From contig WFSA01000141.1 in the NCBI GenBank assembly GCA_015486215.1, forward strand, positions 1 through 35,018: 35,018 bases of DNA, given 5' to 3'. Source of the DNA: Anaerolineae bacterium (GTDB lineage: Bacteria; Chloroflexota; Anaerolineae; Promineifilales; Promineifilaceae). Shown here piece by piece: positions 23,937-31,268 of this stretch. Each line of letters begins with the position of its first letter. Positions within the stretch are counted from its first letter, which is position 1. The notes under the pieces are model-generated. The model saw only the letters and a program-made list of their open reading frames with translations, was not told the DNA's origin and made no database searches. Made by a program: the position numbers and the translations under genes.

Positions 23937-25238
23937 TTAGTCCGCTTCCCAAATAATAGTGTCAGGGCGGAATGTTGCCCAGGAAAACCAAAAATGGTCA
24001 GCGTGGTTAATCGCTTCTAGTGATTCCCCTTTTAATTCACCCTCAACCGCTTCGCCGAATATATTCCATACGCTACCCGTCTGTTCATCGGTGATGATGC
24101 CGTTGCTGCTGATGAAGGTAAGTTTTTCGCCGTTGAGGATGGGGGTGTACACGGCCGTTCCGCCCACATCCACCCCGTCAGCGATGATTTCAGCGTTGAG
24201 CGCACTGCTCACGCCCACTTGATGGAACAGCACCACCTCTACGCCCGCAGGATTGTCATGGATGACTCCCAATTGCTCAAGGTCGGCCAATGGGTAGGCG
24301 ATGTCGGTTTCCACATCATCCATATGCAAAGTGATGACGCGGGCGACGGCGGGTAAACGGCCGTCTGGCTCTCCTTGAAACAGAAACGGGTTCTGCCCGA
24401 TCTCATCATAGCCGACGTAGGGATTACGGCCGTATGTGCGCGGAAAGCCTGTATCTTTTGACAGCACCATTCCCTGTGGGCGTGCCTCCTTGAAATCACC
24501 AAAACCGATGAGCGATGAGGAGATCGTATCCAATTGCAACCCCGCTTCTTGGCCGACAATGGCTGTGCCAGTGAACTGTTGCCACAAACTTTCCGTCGTG
24601 CGGTCATACATAATCAAATCAGAGTAGCGTAATAAGCCAGATGTGCCAAATTCATACACCTCATCTCCCACCCGTCGATCAAAAACGATGGCTGAATTGC
24701 ATAAGGGGCAAAAAGTGACGAGCAGCGGCACTGCCTCATCCCCGCTGCCGAATGCGTCATTGACAATTTCGTGCCAGATGAGAATTTGTAACGGGTAAGC
24801 GCGGGCTTCGCCATCAATTTCCACATAGATGATCGGTTCGTTGTCGGCCAGCCATTCGCTTGCCTCATCAACGTTCACAAACGCAGGCTTATCAATAGAT
24901 TGGATGCCGTCACGAGGAGGGCCGCCAGAAAGAATGTCGATATACGGCATGGTGTGGCGCGTCCAATCGGTGTTCCACGTGCTGGTTAAAAGTTTTAACC
25001 GTTCAGGCCGATCATCTTCGGTAAGCAGTTTTATCTCAATGGCGTATGCGCCGATGCGGCTGTCTGTTTCTTCGCTATTATCTATCAGGTCTTCTTCTAT
25101 GATGGGTGTGGGGGGGACGGCCGTTGGCTCGACTGGTTCAACGGCCGTTGGCTCAATGGCAGTAGCCCCTATCGCCTCATCAACAGAGCTTGTACATGCG
25201 GCCAGTAACAATATCCCTAATACATATAATACTTTCAT
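23937..25238 (-). CDS. DUF3179-domain lipoprotein
   Basis: 433 residues. A lipoprotein signal (MKVLYVLGILLLAACTSS) and an acidic/Pro linker rich in TAVEP are followed by the DUF3179 domain: EPIIYVEIDGEARAYPLQILIWHEIVND, LLVTFCPLCNSAIVFDR with a conserved CPLC motif, YEFGTSGLLRYSDLIMYDRTTESLWQQFTGTAIVG and WFSWATFRPDT. The family is secreted or lipid-anchored and widespread in Chloroflexota and halophiles; its biochemical function is unknown, although the Cys pair suggests redox or metal chemistry. Two K-type palindromes flank it in direct orientation, one directly upstream of the start and one at the stop. No functional partner is adjacent. Confidence 0.9.
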   Translation of the reverse strand: MKVLYVLGILLLAACTSSVDEAIGATAIEPTAVEPVEPTAVPPTPIIEEDLIDNSEETDSRIGAYAIEIKLLTEDDRPERLKLLTSTWNTDWTRHTMPYIDILSGGPPRDGIQSIDKPAFVNVDEASEWLADNEPIIYVEIDGEARAYPLQILIWHEIVNDAFGSGDEAVPLLVTFCPLCNSAIVFDRRVGDEVYEFGTSGLLRYSDLIMYDRTTESLWQQFTGTAIVGQEAGLQLDTISSSLIGFGDFKEARPQGMVLSKDTGFPRTYGRNPYVGYDEIGQNPFLFQGEPDGRLPAVARVITLHMDDVETDIAYPLADLEQLGVIHDNPAGVEVVLFHQVGVSSALNAEIIADGVDVGGTAVYTPILNGEKLTFISSNGIITDEQTGSVWNIFGEAVEGELKGESLEAINHADHFWFSWATFRPDTIIWEAD

Positions 25239-25246
25239 AATACGCT

Positions 25247-25346
25247 CCTAAGGGAAAACTTGTAAATAACTGTGGCCAAGGTGACAGGCACTTGCCAAGT
25301 GCCTGTCACCTGAAAGTCCAAAGTTAAAAATGAACCTTCCCTAAGG
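25247..25346. mobile_element. Palindromic element, family K (about 100 bp)
   Basis: A near-complete hairpin. The left arm runs from GGGAAAACTTG through AAGGTGACAGGCACTTG and the right arm mirrors it through CCAAGTGCCTGTCACC to TTCCC. CCTAAGG is present at both ends (25247-25253 and 25340-25346), a possible 7-base target duplication. It is 8 bases upstream of the DUF3179 start. Partial relatives are at 7966 and 23871. Confidence 0.65.
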
Positions 25347-25476
25347 AATGAGGATTTATTTAACTACCAAAGTTGTCATTCCCGTCTTTGCAGAGCTTGC
25401 CCTCATGAAGATGGGGGAATAGCAGATGGAAGTTTCTGATTTTATTTAATCCTCATTCCTAATCAAAAACATTAAT
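25347..25476. other. Gene-free spacer with degraded REP-like sequence
   Basis: It contains a diverged CATTCCCGTCTTTGCAG...GATGGGGGAATAG palindrome and GATGGAAGTTTCTGATTTTA, which also occurs at 8053-8072 left of a family C element. No gene seen. Confidence 0.5.
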
Positions 25477-25484
25477 GTATCTTC

Positions 25485-25607
25485 GTACCTTCTCAAAAAG
25501 TTGGGGGCATGAGTACAACGGATTGGGAAAAGAACAGATTTACCTGACCGACACAATTTGCTCCTTCCTTAATTTGTTATACTTACCCCGTTTTATTGAG
25601 AAGATAC
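25485..25607. mobile_element. MITE-like element, family D, copy 2 (123 bp), nested
   Basis: It begins GTACCTTCTC and ends TTTATTGAGAAGATAC, with inner GAGTACAACGGATTGGG. It is the same length as D copy 1. TATCTTC occurs directly on both sides. Confidence 0.85.
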
Positions 25608-25748
25608 TATCTTCTTAATAAAACGGGATAATTATTTTGCTTTTAGTGTGACTACAGCAGATTATGGAAATAAACAGATGTTTTTTCGACTGCACCATCT
25701 ATTTATTTCTTTCATCTGTTGTTGTCACCCCAAAATATTGAAAAATTA

Positions 25749-25860
25749 GTATCTTCTCAGTATTCTGGGGTGACTTGACAAATTTTCCTAATGGTATTTG
25801 TGTAAAATAAAGTGCTGATGAAATTTATCAAGTCTTGTCCACGATTTATTGAGAAGATAT
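25749..25860. mobile_element. MITE-like element, family A, copy 6 (112 bp, reverse), nested
   Basis: It begins GTATCTTCTC and ends GAGAAGATAT, exactly 112 bp. The flanks AAAAATTA and CAACATTA match at 6 of 8 bases, consistent with an old target duplication. Confidence 0.85.
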
Positions 25861-25877
25861 CAACATTACACATTAAC

Positions 25878-26125
25878 CTATATCTGCTTTCATTTTGCCT
25901 CAATACGCAACGGTAAACCGTGAGCTAGATGACAAAACAGCGGGCATAGCGAGAAATGGAGTTAAATTAGGCGATATTTTTTCAAGTGGCGGGGGCAGGT
26001 GAACGGTACGGGTATGGGTGGAACAAGTTCAGATACTGTTCGTATAATAGTTGCGGTTACAGGTTGAATTATAGATGTTTGGACGGGCTTAAATGAATCT
26101 TTTTGTCGAGGAAGATGGTGATTAA
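25878..26125. other. Gene-free spacer
   Basis: No gene can be supported. On the minus strand a short open stretch rich in Pro, Val, Thr and Ile (about 25965-26090) resembles the linker of a secreted protein but has no start, signal or domain. Confidence 0.4.
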
Positions 26126-26403
26126 CGGCCAATCAAAATATCTTGTGTAGAAACGGCCGTTTACTCCATCATTCCCCGCCTACAAGGAAATTTGTCCCTT
26201 TCCCAATTCGCTGTACTCATTTGAAGGTAAACGGCCGTTTACCATCCCAACCGCTCCCCAAGCCTCGCTGGCAAAATCTGCACCAAAATCCCCCGTTCCT
26301 CCTCCCCGATGACGCGCAAAGCGAACAAACTGCCAACGTAAACGGCCGTTTCCAACACAAGCCCCGCCAGCAGATGAATTTGCCCGCTGAGGGAGATGGC
26401 CGT
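26126..26403 (-). repeat. Archipelago repeat block 1: antitoxin relic + X block + flippase 3'-end copy
   Basis: 26126-26152 resembles the C-terminal codons of the Phd gene at 29953 (CAAAATATCTTGTGTAGAAAC). 26152-26232 is the X block (CCATCATTCCCCGC...CGCTGTACTCATTTGAAG). 26230-26403 is the Y block which, read on the minus strand, encodes IHLLAGLVLETAVYVGSLFA, then LRVIGEEERGILVQILPA and RLGERLGW-stop. That peptide looks like the last membrane helix and tail of a polysaccharide flippase. ACGGCCGT occurs at each junction. Confidence 0.7.
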
Positions 26404-26429
26404 TTCTTTCAAATTTATCACACAACAAA

Positions 26430-26654
26430 TTACATATAGCTACGACTTTCACGCACAAACGCAACAATTTCCTCGCTAGTCAAATCCACATCAATACCAT
26501 CAATATCAAAAGGGGATTTATTCGTTGTTTCAGGAGAAATGACAAACAGTTGTCCATCTTTTCTTTTTATACGCACCATACCGTCACGCATAACTTTTTC
26601 GAGTATAGATGCCAAATTTTGACGGGCTTCGGAATAGGTATAAACAGCACTCAT
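26430..26654 (-). CDS. Phd/YefM-type antitoxin
   Basis: 74 residues. YTYSEARQNLASILEKVMRDGMVRIKRKDGQLFVI is the Phd/YefM N-terminal fold that binds operator DNA. The C-terminal SPFDIDGIDVDLTSEEIVAFVRESR would wrap the toxin. The ATG overlaps the stop of the upstream PIN toxin by 4 bases, so the pair is coupled, with toxin gene first and antitoxin second, the reverse of the usual VapBC order. Similar in design to the pair at 29953-30579. Confidence 0.88.
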   Translation of the reverse strand: MSAVYTYSEARQNLASILEKVMRDGMVRIKRKDGQLFVISPETTNKSPFDIDGIDVDLTSEEIVAFVRESRSYM

Positions 26655-27052
26655 GATGTCACCTCCACAATTTGCGCTTTCACAGATTTAGCAGAATTGA
26701 TTAAACTTGTATCAAGGGATAATAGCGGTGATTTATATTTGATAGCACAACGAATCAAGTACGCATCATAGGCGTAGATATTTAATTTGTCTGCAAGCTT
26801 GATCGTTTCTTCAAGCTCCACATCAACCATACGGATTGGTATCCTTTGATACACCCGCATCGCTTTAACAGCATCTATGACAGAAATACGGTTGCGTTTA
26901 AGCATGGCAGAAAAGGCATTCCCAATCTCCCAATGAATGGAATGGGGAGCAATCAAATCAACATTCCGAGTTAACGCTATTAACCTCTCTTTTTTGGGTT
27001 CATTTGTAATAATTGCAATTAAAACTGAAGCATCTACAACGATGTTAGCCAT
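26651..27052 (-). CDS. vapC: VapC-type PIN-domain toxin
   Basis: 133 residues, typical of VapC, an endoribonuclease that cuts tRNA or rRNA. The acidic active-site set is visible: Asp7 in IVVDASVLIA, Glu in HWEIGNAFSAML (about 42), Asp in NIYAYDAYLIRCA (about 96) and Asp in LLSLDTSL (about 114). All four positions are intact, so the toxin should be active. It precedes its Phd-type antitoxin with a 4-base overlap. It shares the EIGNA and NIYAYDAY blocks with the second PIN toxin at 30190, so the two are probably paralogues brought in as related cassettes. Confidence 0.92.
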   Translation of the reverse strand: MANIVVDASVLIAIITNEPKKERLIALTRNVDLIAPHSIHWEIGNAFSAMLKRNRISVIDAVKAMRVYQRIPIRMVDVELEETIKLADKLNIYAYDAYLIRCAIKYKSPLLSLDTSLINSAKSVKAQIVEVTS

Positions 27053-27130
27053 ATAAGTTACCGCCTGTTATCTACGCATATATAAATTGTACAATAGTAC
27101 AACTATTGTAATTCTGAATTATGCAAAACA

Positions 27131-27353
27131 CAAAACGGCCGTTTATCACCCCAACCGCTGCTCAAGCCTCACCTGCAAAACCAGCAGACTGCCGACGTAA
27201 ACGGCCGTTCCCAACACAATCCCCACCAGCAGATGAATCTGCCCGCCGAGGAAGATGGCGATTACCATGAGGACGGCCGTTTACCCCATCATTCCCCGCT
27301 CACGCAAAAACCATTGTACTCAACGCAAAACGGCCGTCTTAGACGGCCGTTTT
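27131..27353 (-). repeat. Archipelago repeat block 2 with hairpin terminator
   Basis: 27131-27280 is a flippase 3'-end copy shortened internally. 27281-27326 is a short X block. 27327-27353 is the perfect hairpin AAAACGGCCGTC-TTA-GACGGCCGTTTT. The hairpin lies 41 bases past the stop of the membrane protein gene on the minus strand and likely terminates it. This fills the gene-free interval between the PIN toxin start and that gene. Confidence 0.75.
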
Positions 27354-27393
27354 GTACAACTAAAACACGAGGTGGAATGTGCAAACACTTTTC

Positions 27394-27918
27394 CTAATGC
27401 CAACGCAAATATCTATTTGGCAACAAGCGAAGAAATCCTATAGCAAGGATATATGCAGCCGAATGACTTGTTAAAGCCATATTTGAAGAAACAACGTCTG
27501 CAAACCACTTAGACACTACCCTTGCTATAAAAATATCCTGTGCAATAAAGCGGTAACCAGAAATGGTCGTTGCAAACAACACAGTTCCCCCGAGTAGAAT
27601 GCAAATAACAGTTACAATAGATGAACGGCGACAAGAAGGGCATAGTAAGTACCAAGAAATTAACAGTAACACTATGGTTATAAAAAACGTACCTGTAATT
27701 TTCAACCAAGTCATAGATGATTCGACTGATTGAATCAGCGTTATGTCAGCCGTTTTCATTCCGTGATAAGTATTATCTACAAATATAGAAACCGCTAGTA
27801 ACCCTAATACAGCAAAAATCTCATAGACTCTTCTCATACACACCACGCCCGTAAGGTATTGTCCAAAGTATTTCGGCTCTTTCGGATTTTCCCCTACACT
27901 AAATGTAGCATTTGGCAT
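27394..27918 (-). CDS. Four-helix membrane protein, unrecognised
   Basis: 174 residues. Hydrophobic segments are visible at about 33-48 (YEIFAVLGLLAVSIFV), 75-92 (TGTFFITIVLLLISWYLL), 103-120 (VTVICILLGGTVLFATTI) and 150-166 (AAYILAIGFLRLL). A CPSC motif follows the second helix and could bind metal or form a disulfide. I do not recognise the family. An internal Met at residue 28 (MRRVYEIFAV) directly before the first helix is a possible alternative start. It lies alone between two repeat blocks, with a hairpin after its stop, so it behaves like one more cassette of the island. Confidence 0.6.
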   Translation of the reverse strand: MPNATFSVGENPKEPKYFGQYLTGVVCMRRVYEIFAVLGLLAVSIFVDNTYHGMKTADITLIQSVESSMTWLKITGTFFITIVLLLISWYLLCPSCRRSSIVTVICILLGGTVLFATTISGYRFIAQDIFIARVVSKWFADVVSSNMALTSHSAAYILAIGFLRLLPNRYLRWH

Positions 27919-28013
27919 ATTTAATGCCGTACAGCCTGCTCACCTTACATTTACATTAATTTAGGCAACTTATCCAGAGTGATTGCATACTCCAAAAATT
28001 TAAACTGATCGCA

Positions 28014-28067
28014 ACGAATTTTCACGAATTTAGGTAACATTTCGCGGGAATTCATGAAAATTCGTTA
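28014..28067. repeat. Inverted repeat with AACGAATTTTCACGAATT arms
   Basis: Left arm AACGAATTTTCACGAATT (about 28016-28033) and right arm AATTCATGAAAATTCGTT (about 28049-28066) are near-perfect complements around GGTAACATTTCGCGGG. It lies downstream of the frameshifted secreted-protein gene and may terminate it. TACAATCGCCCTA at 28081 resembles one end of family E. Confidence 0.6.
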
Positions 28068-28090
28068 CAAAAAATGAATATACAATCGCC

Positions 28091-28851
28091 CTAGCAAAAT
28101 AGCACGCTACCCCCTCCTTTCGCTACACAAAAGCCAAAATTCCAAGTATTACTACCTTGATGTAAAGTGATCTCCTGCCGACCAACTTGATAACTAACAT
28201 CGTTTAGCTCCGTTTTATGGTTAGAACCCGCAAACCATGGTGTTCCACTATAGGTACTCCCAATATTGGGGGTTGGTACAACCCAAGTCTGTGTGTCATA
28301 ACATTGTCCACCAGAAGGGAACCATGTGGCACTGCAACCTGCCTTTATTTTTCCGTTTGACCAACTCACTTGAGGATCTGGTTTAGTCCATATATTACTA
28401 ACTTTTACTGAATACATCCAAGGTTTCCGTTAGTTATCCCATCCTGATAATGAAGCGTTAACCTAGCACAGACACTACTTGTTGAGTCACATTTATAATC
28501 AGACAACTCATCGGCATAAACCAGATTTGGAAGCAAGAATGATTGCTCATTAATTGGAGGATCTGAAAGTTCCAGCATATGACGTGGTATTCCAACCTCA
28601 TATGTTATTTCCGTATAGCCATCTGAAGTGAGAGCCTCTTGGTATCGAACTAAATGCGGCACAAGTACTACTTTCTCCCCAGTTTCTAAATTTTCTAATG
28701 TCGCATGGGAATTAATTGTCCCTTCTACATGAGGAGGTAACTCAACATGAGGTGGTAACTCAACCGGTACTGATGACTGCGCGCCTGCCATAGTAGCTAT
28801 AACAAATAGCATAACAAAAACTATGCTTGTGGACATATATAACTTTTTCAT
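28091..28851 (-). pseudogene. Secreted protein gene with a frameshift
   Basis: Two minus-strand frames join near 28417. The first (28851 to 28405, 148 residues) has a signal peptide (MKKLYMSTSIVFVMLFVIATMAGAQ) and a duplicated VELPPH motif, and ends ARLTLHYQDGITNG. The second (28417 to 28091, about 108 residues) continues with SVKVSNIWTKPDPQVSWSNG and KIKAGCSATWFPSGGQCYD. In the second frame the upstream codons still read sensibly (PWMYSVKVSNIW), so one base was probably lost or gained near 28418-28432. The joined protein of about 255 residues would be exported; its family is not recognised. A sequencing error would also explain it. The LuxR-type regulator next door is the likely controller. 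Confidence 0.65.
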
Positions 28852-28876
28852 AGTAAAACTCTTTATTTCAAATCGT

Positions 28877-28914
28877 CTATTGTTGTAAATGTGTCAACAC
28901 ATTTACAACAATAG
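28877..28914. promoter_or_regulatory. Perfect 18-bp palindrome before the secreted-protein gene
   Basis: Arms CTATTGTTGTAAATGTGT (28877-28894) and ACACATTTACAACAATAG (28897-28914) are perfectly complementary around CA. It is 25 bases upstream of the start at 28851. TTTACA/TGTAAA words recur in the luxR-type gene's own promoter, suggesting an operator, though a terminator for that gene is also possible. Confidence 0.55.
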
Positions 28915-28944
28915 CAGTTCCCTTTAACTGGCACAATGTACAAG

Positions 28945-29022
28945 TATGCAAATAATGTTGCATCTTTATGCAATTTGCACTGCATTGTTGTGCAATTACG
29001 CCTGCACTATCGTGCAATTTGG
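28945..29022. repeat. Clustered TGCAA/TTGCA words
   Basis: The words GTTGCATC, ATGCAATTTGCAC, GTGCAATTACG and GTGCAATTTGG recur over about 75 bases just after the regulator gene's stop. They can pair in several ways. Role unknown; possibly operators or a transcript-end structure. Confidence 0.4.
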
Positions 29023-29024
29023 AT

Positions 29025-29645
29025 TTATCCTTCAAACAGACCCAGCCGTTCAGCTTTTAATGCCGCCCCTACCCGTGATTCAACGCGCAACTTGTCATAA
29101 ATACTATTTAGCTGAGAACCAACTGTGCGGTTGCATATTCCCAATTCTTGAGCAATTCCCTTATTTGTCTTTTCTTGCATCACAAGTTGCATAACGGCAG
29201 TTTCCCGTTCCGTCAACACAATATAATTCCCATTCGTGCCAACTTTGGAACGAAAAGCTGTTCTGAGCAGAGATTTACTAAACCATGTATACCCTTTGGC
29301 AACAGCACGAAGAGCTTGCGCTAATAATTCTGGTGGTGATGCTTCGGGAAGACAGCCGTTTATATAGTTTTTTTGGATAAGCGTATGACAACGATGACTA
29401 TTTGAGTTTGATAAGGCTAAGATGTCTACAGAGGAAAGGCGGTGAAATATGGGGCTGATGTTTTCTTGCCAATCATCCATAAATATCAGCAACACATTAG
29501 GGTGATAAGACAAACATAACTGAGGAAGTCGATTAAACTCAGATGTTGTTTCCAAAGCAACAGCATCATTGATTGCTAATAAATTAAAACAAATCCCTTG
29601 ATTTTTTAATGGGCAGTTTCCTGCCAACAAAACGCGAATTTCCAC
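29025..29645 (-). CDS. LuxR-family response-regulator-like transcription factor
   Basis: 206 residues. The C-terminal GerE/LuxR helix-turn-helix is clear (LTERETAVMQLVMQEKTNKGIAQELGI, TVGSQLNSIYDKLRV). The N-terminal 120 residues have receiver-like strand-helix alternation (NVLLIFMDD in place of the phosphoacceptor strand) but lack a clean Asp/Asp/Lys set, so phosphorylation is doubtful. It starts with GTG at 29645 behind an AAGGAGGG ribosome site. No histidine kinase is adjacent. The gene directly downstream encodes the frameshifted secreted protein, and both promoters share TTTACA/TGTAAA words, suggesting it controls that gene and itself (inference). Confidence 0.85.
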   Translation of the reverse strand: MEIRVLLAGNCPLKNQGICFNLLAINDAVALETTSEFNRLPQLCLSYHPNVLLIFMDDWQENISPIFHRLSSVDILALSNSNSHRCHTLIQKNYINGCLPEASPPELLAQALRAVAKGYTWFSKSLLRTAFRSKVGTNGNYIVLTERETAVMQLVMQEKTNKGIAQELGICNRTVGSQLNSIYDKLRVESRVGAALKAERLGLFEG

Positions 29646-29656
29646 AAGTACCCTCC

Positions 29657-29690
29657 TTTACAACTACTGTAAATTGCCAACAACTTTACA
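29657..29690 (-). promoter_or_regulatory. Candidate autoregulatory operator of the LuxR-type gene
   Basis: TTTACA-N5-TGTAAA at 29657-29673 is an inverted repeat, followed by another TTTACA at 29685-29690. It lies directly upstream of the GTG start. The same words form the core of the 18-bp palindrome at 28877-28914. Confidence 0.4.
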
Positions 29691-29775
29691 ATTGAACGCG
29701 CGTTGTATACCCCCCCCCTTATTTGGTCAAGGATCATAGGGGAATCGTCAGGAACTTATATTCTTATTCTTATAT

Positions 29776-29953
29776 TTTGCCGTTGGCAAAATCTGCACCA
29801 AAATCCCCCGTTCCTCCTCCCCGATGACGCGCAAAGCGAACAAACTGCCGACGTAAACGGCCGTTCCCAACACAATCCCCACCAGCAGATGAATCTGCCC
29901 GCCGAGAAAGATGGCGATTACCATGAGGATGGCGGCGATTAACGGCCGTTTCT
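29776..29953 (-). repeat. Archipelago repeat block 3: flippase 3'-end copy
   Basis: On the minus strand it encodes RPLIAAILMVIAIFLGGQ, then IHLLVGIVLGTAVYVGSLFA and LRVIGEEERGILVQILP, after which the sequence diverges. It starts further upstream in the parent gene than the other copies and keeps the ACGGCCGT words at both ends. It directly follows the Phd gene's stop. Confidence 0.75.
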
Positions 29954-30183
29954 CACTCCAAATAACGCCCTGCTCTCGACTCGCTAATCGCATCCAAAAT
30001 ATCTTGTGTGGAAACATCTGTTTTTATTCCCGGCACATCAAAAGGAGAACGTGTTCTTTTCAACTTTGACGTTAAAGAGAATAAAAATCCATCTTTCCGA
30101 CGGATCTCAACTTCTTCTGTTTGGGCAAGGATCAACAGTTTGGCAAAATTTTGACGCGCTTCTGAATAAGTAAATGCTTGCAT
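29953..30183 (-). CDS. Phd/YefM-type antitoxin, second copy
   Basis: 76 residues. FTYSEARQNFAKLLILAQTEEVEIRRKDGFLFSL is the Phd/YefM fold and SPFDVPGIKTDVSTQDILDAISESR the toxin-binding tail. It is a paralogue of the antitoxin at 26430 (shared TYSEARQN, RKDG and SPFD words). It follows its PIN toxin with a 6-base gap, again toxin first. A relic of the same C-terminal codons is seen at 26126-26152. Confidence 0.87.
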   Translation of the reverse strand: MQAFTYSEARQNFAKLLILAQTEEVEIRRKDGFLFSLTSKLKRTRSPFDVPGIKTDVSTQDILDAISESRAGRYLE

Positions 30184-30189
30184 GTTTAA

Positions 30190-30579
30190 TTACTCCAATA
30201 TCTCAATACCAAGTTCAATAGCAACTTGTTTCATACGTTTATCCAATGTAAGCAACGGGCAGGAATAGGTTAAGGCGCATTGTAAAAAATAAGCGTCATA
30301 CGCATAGATATTAAACCTGATTGCAATTCGTAATGCTTGTTGGATATTTATGGCAACGAGCCGCACTGAGATTTGCTCGGCGGCTTCAAACGCAGACAAC
30401 GCTTCACTTGGTGTAAGCGTTTTGCGTTTGATTATGGATGATAACGCATTGCCAATTTCATATGGCAATATCTCTGGAGAGATGATGTCAACAGTTGCGG
30501 TAAGTTGAATAATCCTTTTCTTTTCTGGTTCATCCAAAGCGACTGCTAAAAATATGTTTGTATCAGCTATGATGTTCAT
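30190..30579 (-). CDS. vapC: VapC-type PIN-domain toxin, second copy
   Basis: 129 residues. Active-site acids are present: Asp6 in IIADTNIFLA, Glu in LPYEIGNALSSII (about 41), Asp in NIYAYDAYFLQCA (about 96) and Asp in LLTLDKRM (about 114). Expected function is an RNase toxin held in check by the Phd-type protein encoded directly downstream. It shares blocks with the PIN toxin at 26651. No repeat block separates toxin and antitoxin, so the two-gene unit behaves as one cassette between blocks 3 and 4. Confidence 0.92.
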   Translation of the reverse strand: MNIIADTNIFLAVALDEPEKKRIIQLTATVDIISPEILPYEIGNALSSIIKRKTLTPSEALSAFEAAEQISVRLVAINIQQALRIAIRFNIYAYDAYFLQCALTYSCPLLTLDKRMKQVAIELGIEILE

Positions 30580-30640
30580 ACAGACAATTGTACAACTGAT
30601 AATTTGTTTTTCAAGGGGGATTTAGTTTTCTATCATTACA

Positions 30641-30906
30641 AAAACGGCCGTCTCACCACCCCAACCGCTCCCCAACCCTCGCTGGCAAAATATCCCTCAA
30701 AATCCCCTTCTCCTCCTCCCCGATGACGCGCAAAGCGAACAAACTGCCGACGTAGACGGCCGTTCCCAATACCAACCCCGCAAGCAGATGAATCTGCCCG
30801 CCGAGGAAGATGGCCGTTTACCCCATCATTCCCCGCTCACGAAAAAATTCGTTTCTTCCCAAATTCGCTGTACTCAAAACAAAACGGCCGTCTAAGACGG
30901 CCGTTT
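30641..30906 (-). repeat. Archipelago repeat block 4 with hairpin terminator
   Basis: 30641-30813 is a flippase 3'-end copy ending LGERLGW-stop on the minus strand. 30814-30881 is an X block. 30882-30906 is the hairpin AACGGCCGTC-TAA-GACGGCCGTT. The hairpin is 30 bases past the DUF2442 gene stop and should terminate it. Confidence 0.78.
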
Positions 30907-30935
30907 CATAATTTCTTCAAATATAATCAAATATA

Positions 30936-31268
30936 TCAAACAGCCATAGCCAGTTCGCTTTCTTGATTATATGTCGTTCGCGTTGCTAACCACTTTTTTA
31001 ATGATCGTGGACTTTCACCTGATTTACGACCAGCCAAGAGGCCTGAGACACTAAGGTCTTCATCCAGATCTGGCCAATGTATTAACGTGCCATCGCCTAT
31101 TATTTCAAACTCACTCCGCTCTTCTGGCAGGCCGTACCACAGACGCGGATACCACATAAGAGGAAGTATGATGGTACGGCCGTCAACTAAATCAACTTGC
31201 AACGAATCTTCGCTAACGATAACGTTTTGTGCGCTTGCTTCTTGCATTTCAATCATCAAAGAATTCAT
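30936..31268 (-). CDS. DUF2442 protein, putative antitoxin partner
   Basis: 110 residues. VIVSEDSLQVDLVDGRTIILPLMWYPRLW followed by IIGDGTLIHWPDLDEDLSVSGLLAG is the DUF2442 pattern (DG-I--PL-W-P-L, then IHWP-LDEDISV). The gene overlaps the upstream DUF4160 gene by 20 bases. This two-gene arrangement is common and often annotated as a toxin-antitoxin-like pair, but to my knowledge activity is rarely tested. About 30 extra residues at the C-terminus are rich in Lys, Thr and Arg. Confidence 0.85.
   Translation of the reverse strand: MNSLMIEMQEASAQNVIVSEDSLQVDLVDGRTIILPLMWYPRLWYGLPEERSEFEIIGDGTLIHWPDLDEDLSVSGLLAGRKSGESPRSLKKWLATRTTYNQESELAMAV

Larger units (their letters stand above)
25477..25869. 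mobile_element. Family C element (copy 3) split by nested D and A elements
   Basis: The outer C element begins GTATCTTC at 25477 and ends with a final C at 25869, with arms GTGACTACAGCAG and CTGTTGTTGTCAC at about 25646 and 25716. The outer flanks ACATTAAT (25469-25476) and ACATTAAC (25870-25877) match at 7 of 8 bases. A D element sits 8 bases inside the left end and an A element 1 base inside the right end. Confidence 0.8.

Noticed and set aside
25965-26090. Small Pro/Thr-rich gene on the minus strand
   Set aside because: No start codon with a ribosome site, no signal peptide, and its edge is a degraded repeat. At best a relic.
29748-30017. Separate gene at 29748-30017 on the minus strand
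   Set aside because: It is the flippase 3'-end repeat with an unrelated upstream extension. No start or full domain, and the same tail occurs in five other places.
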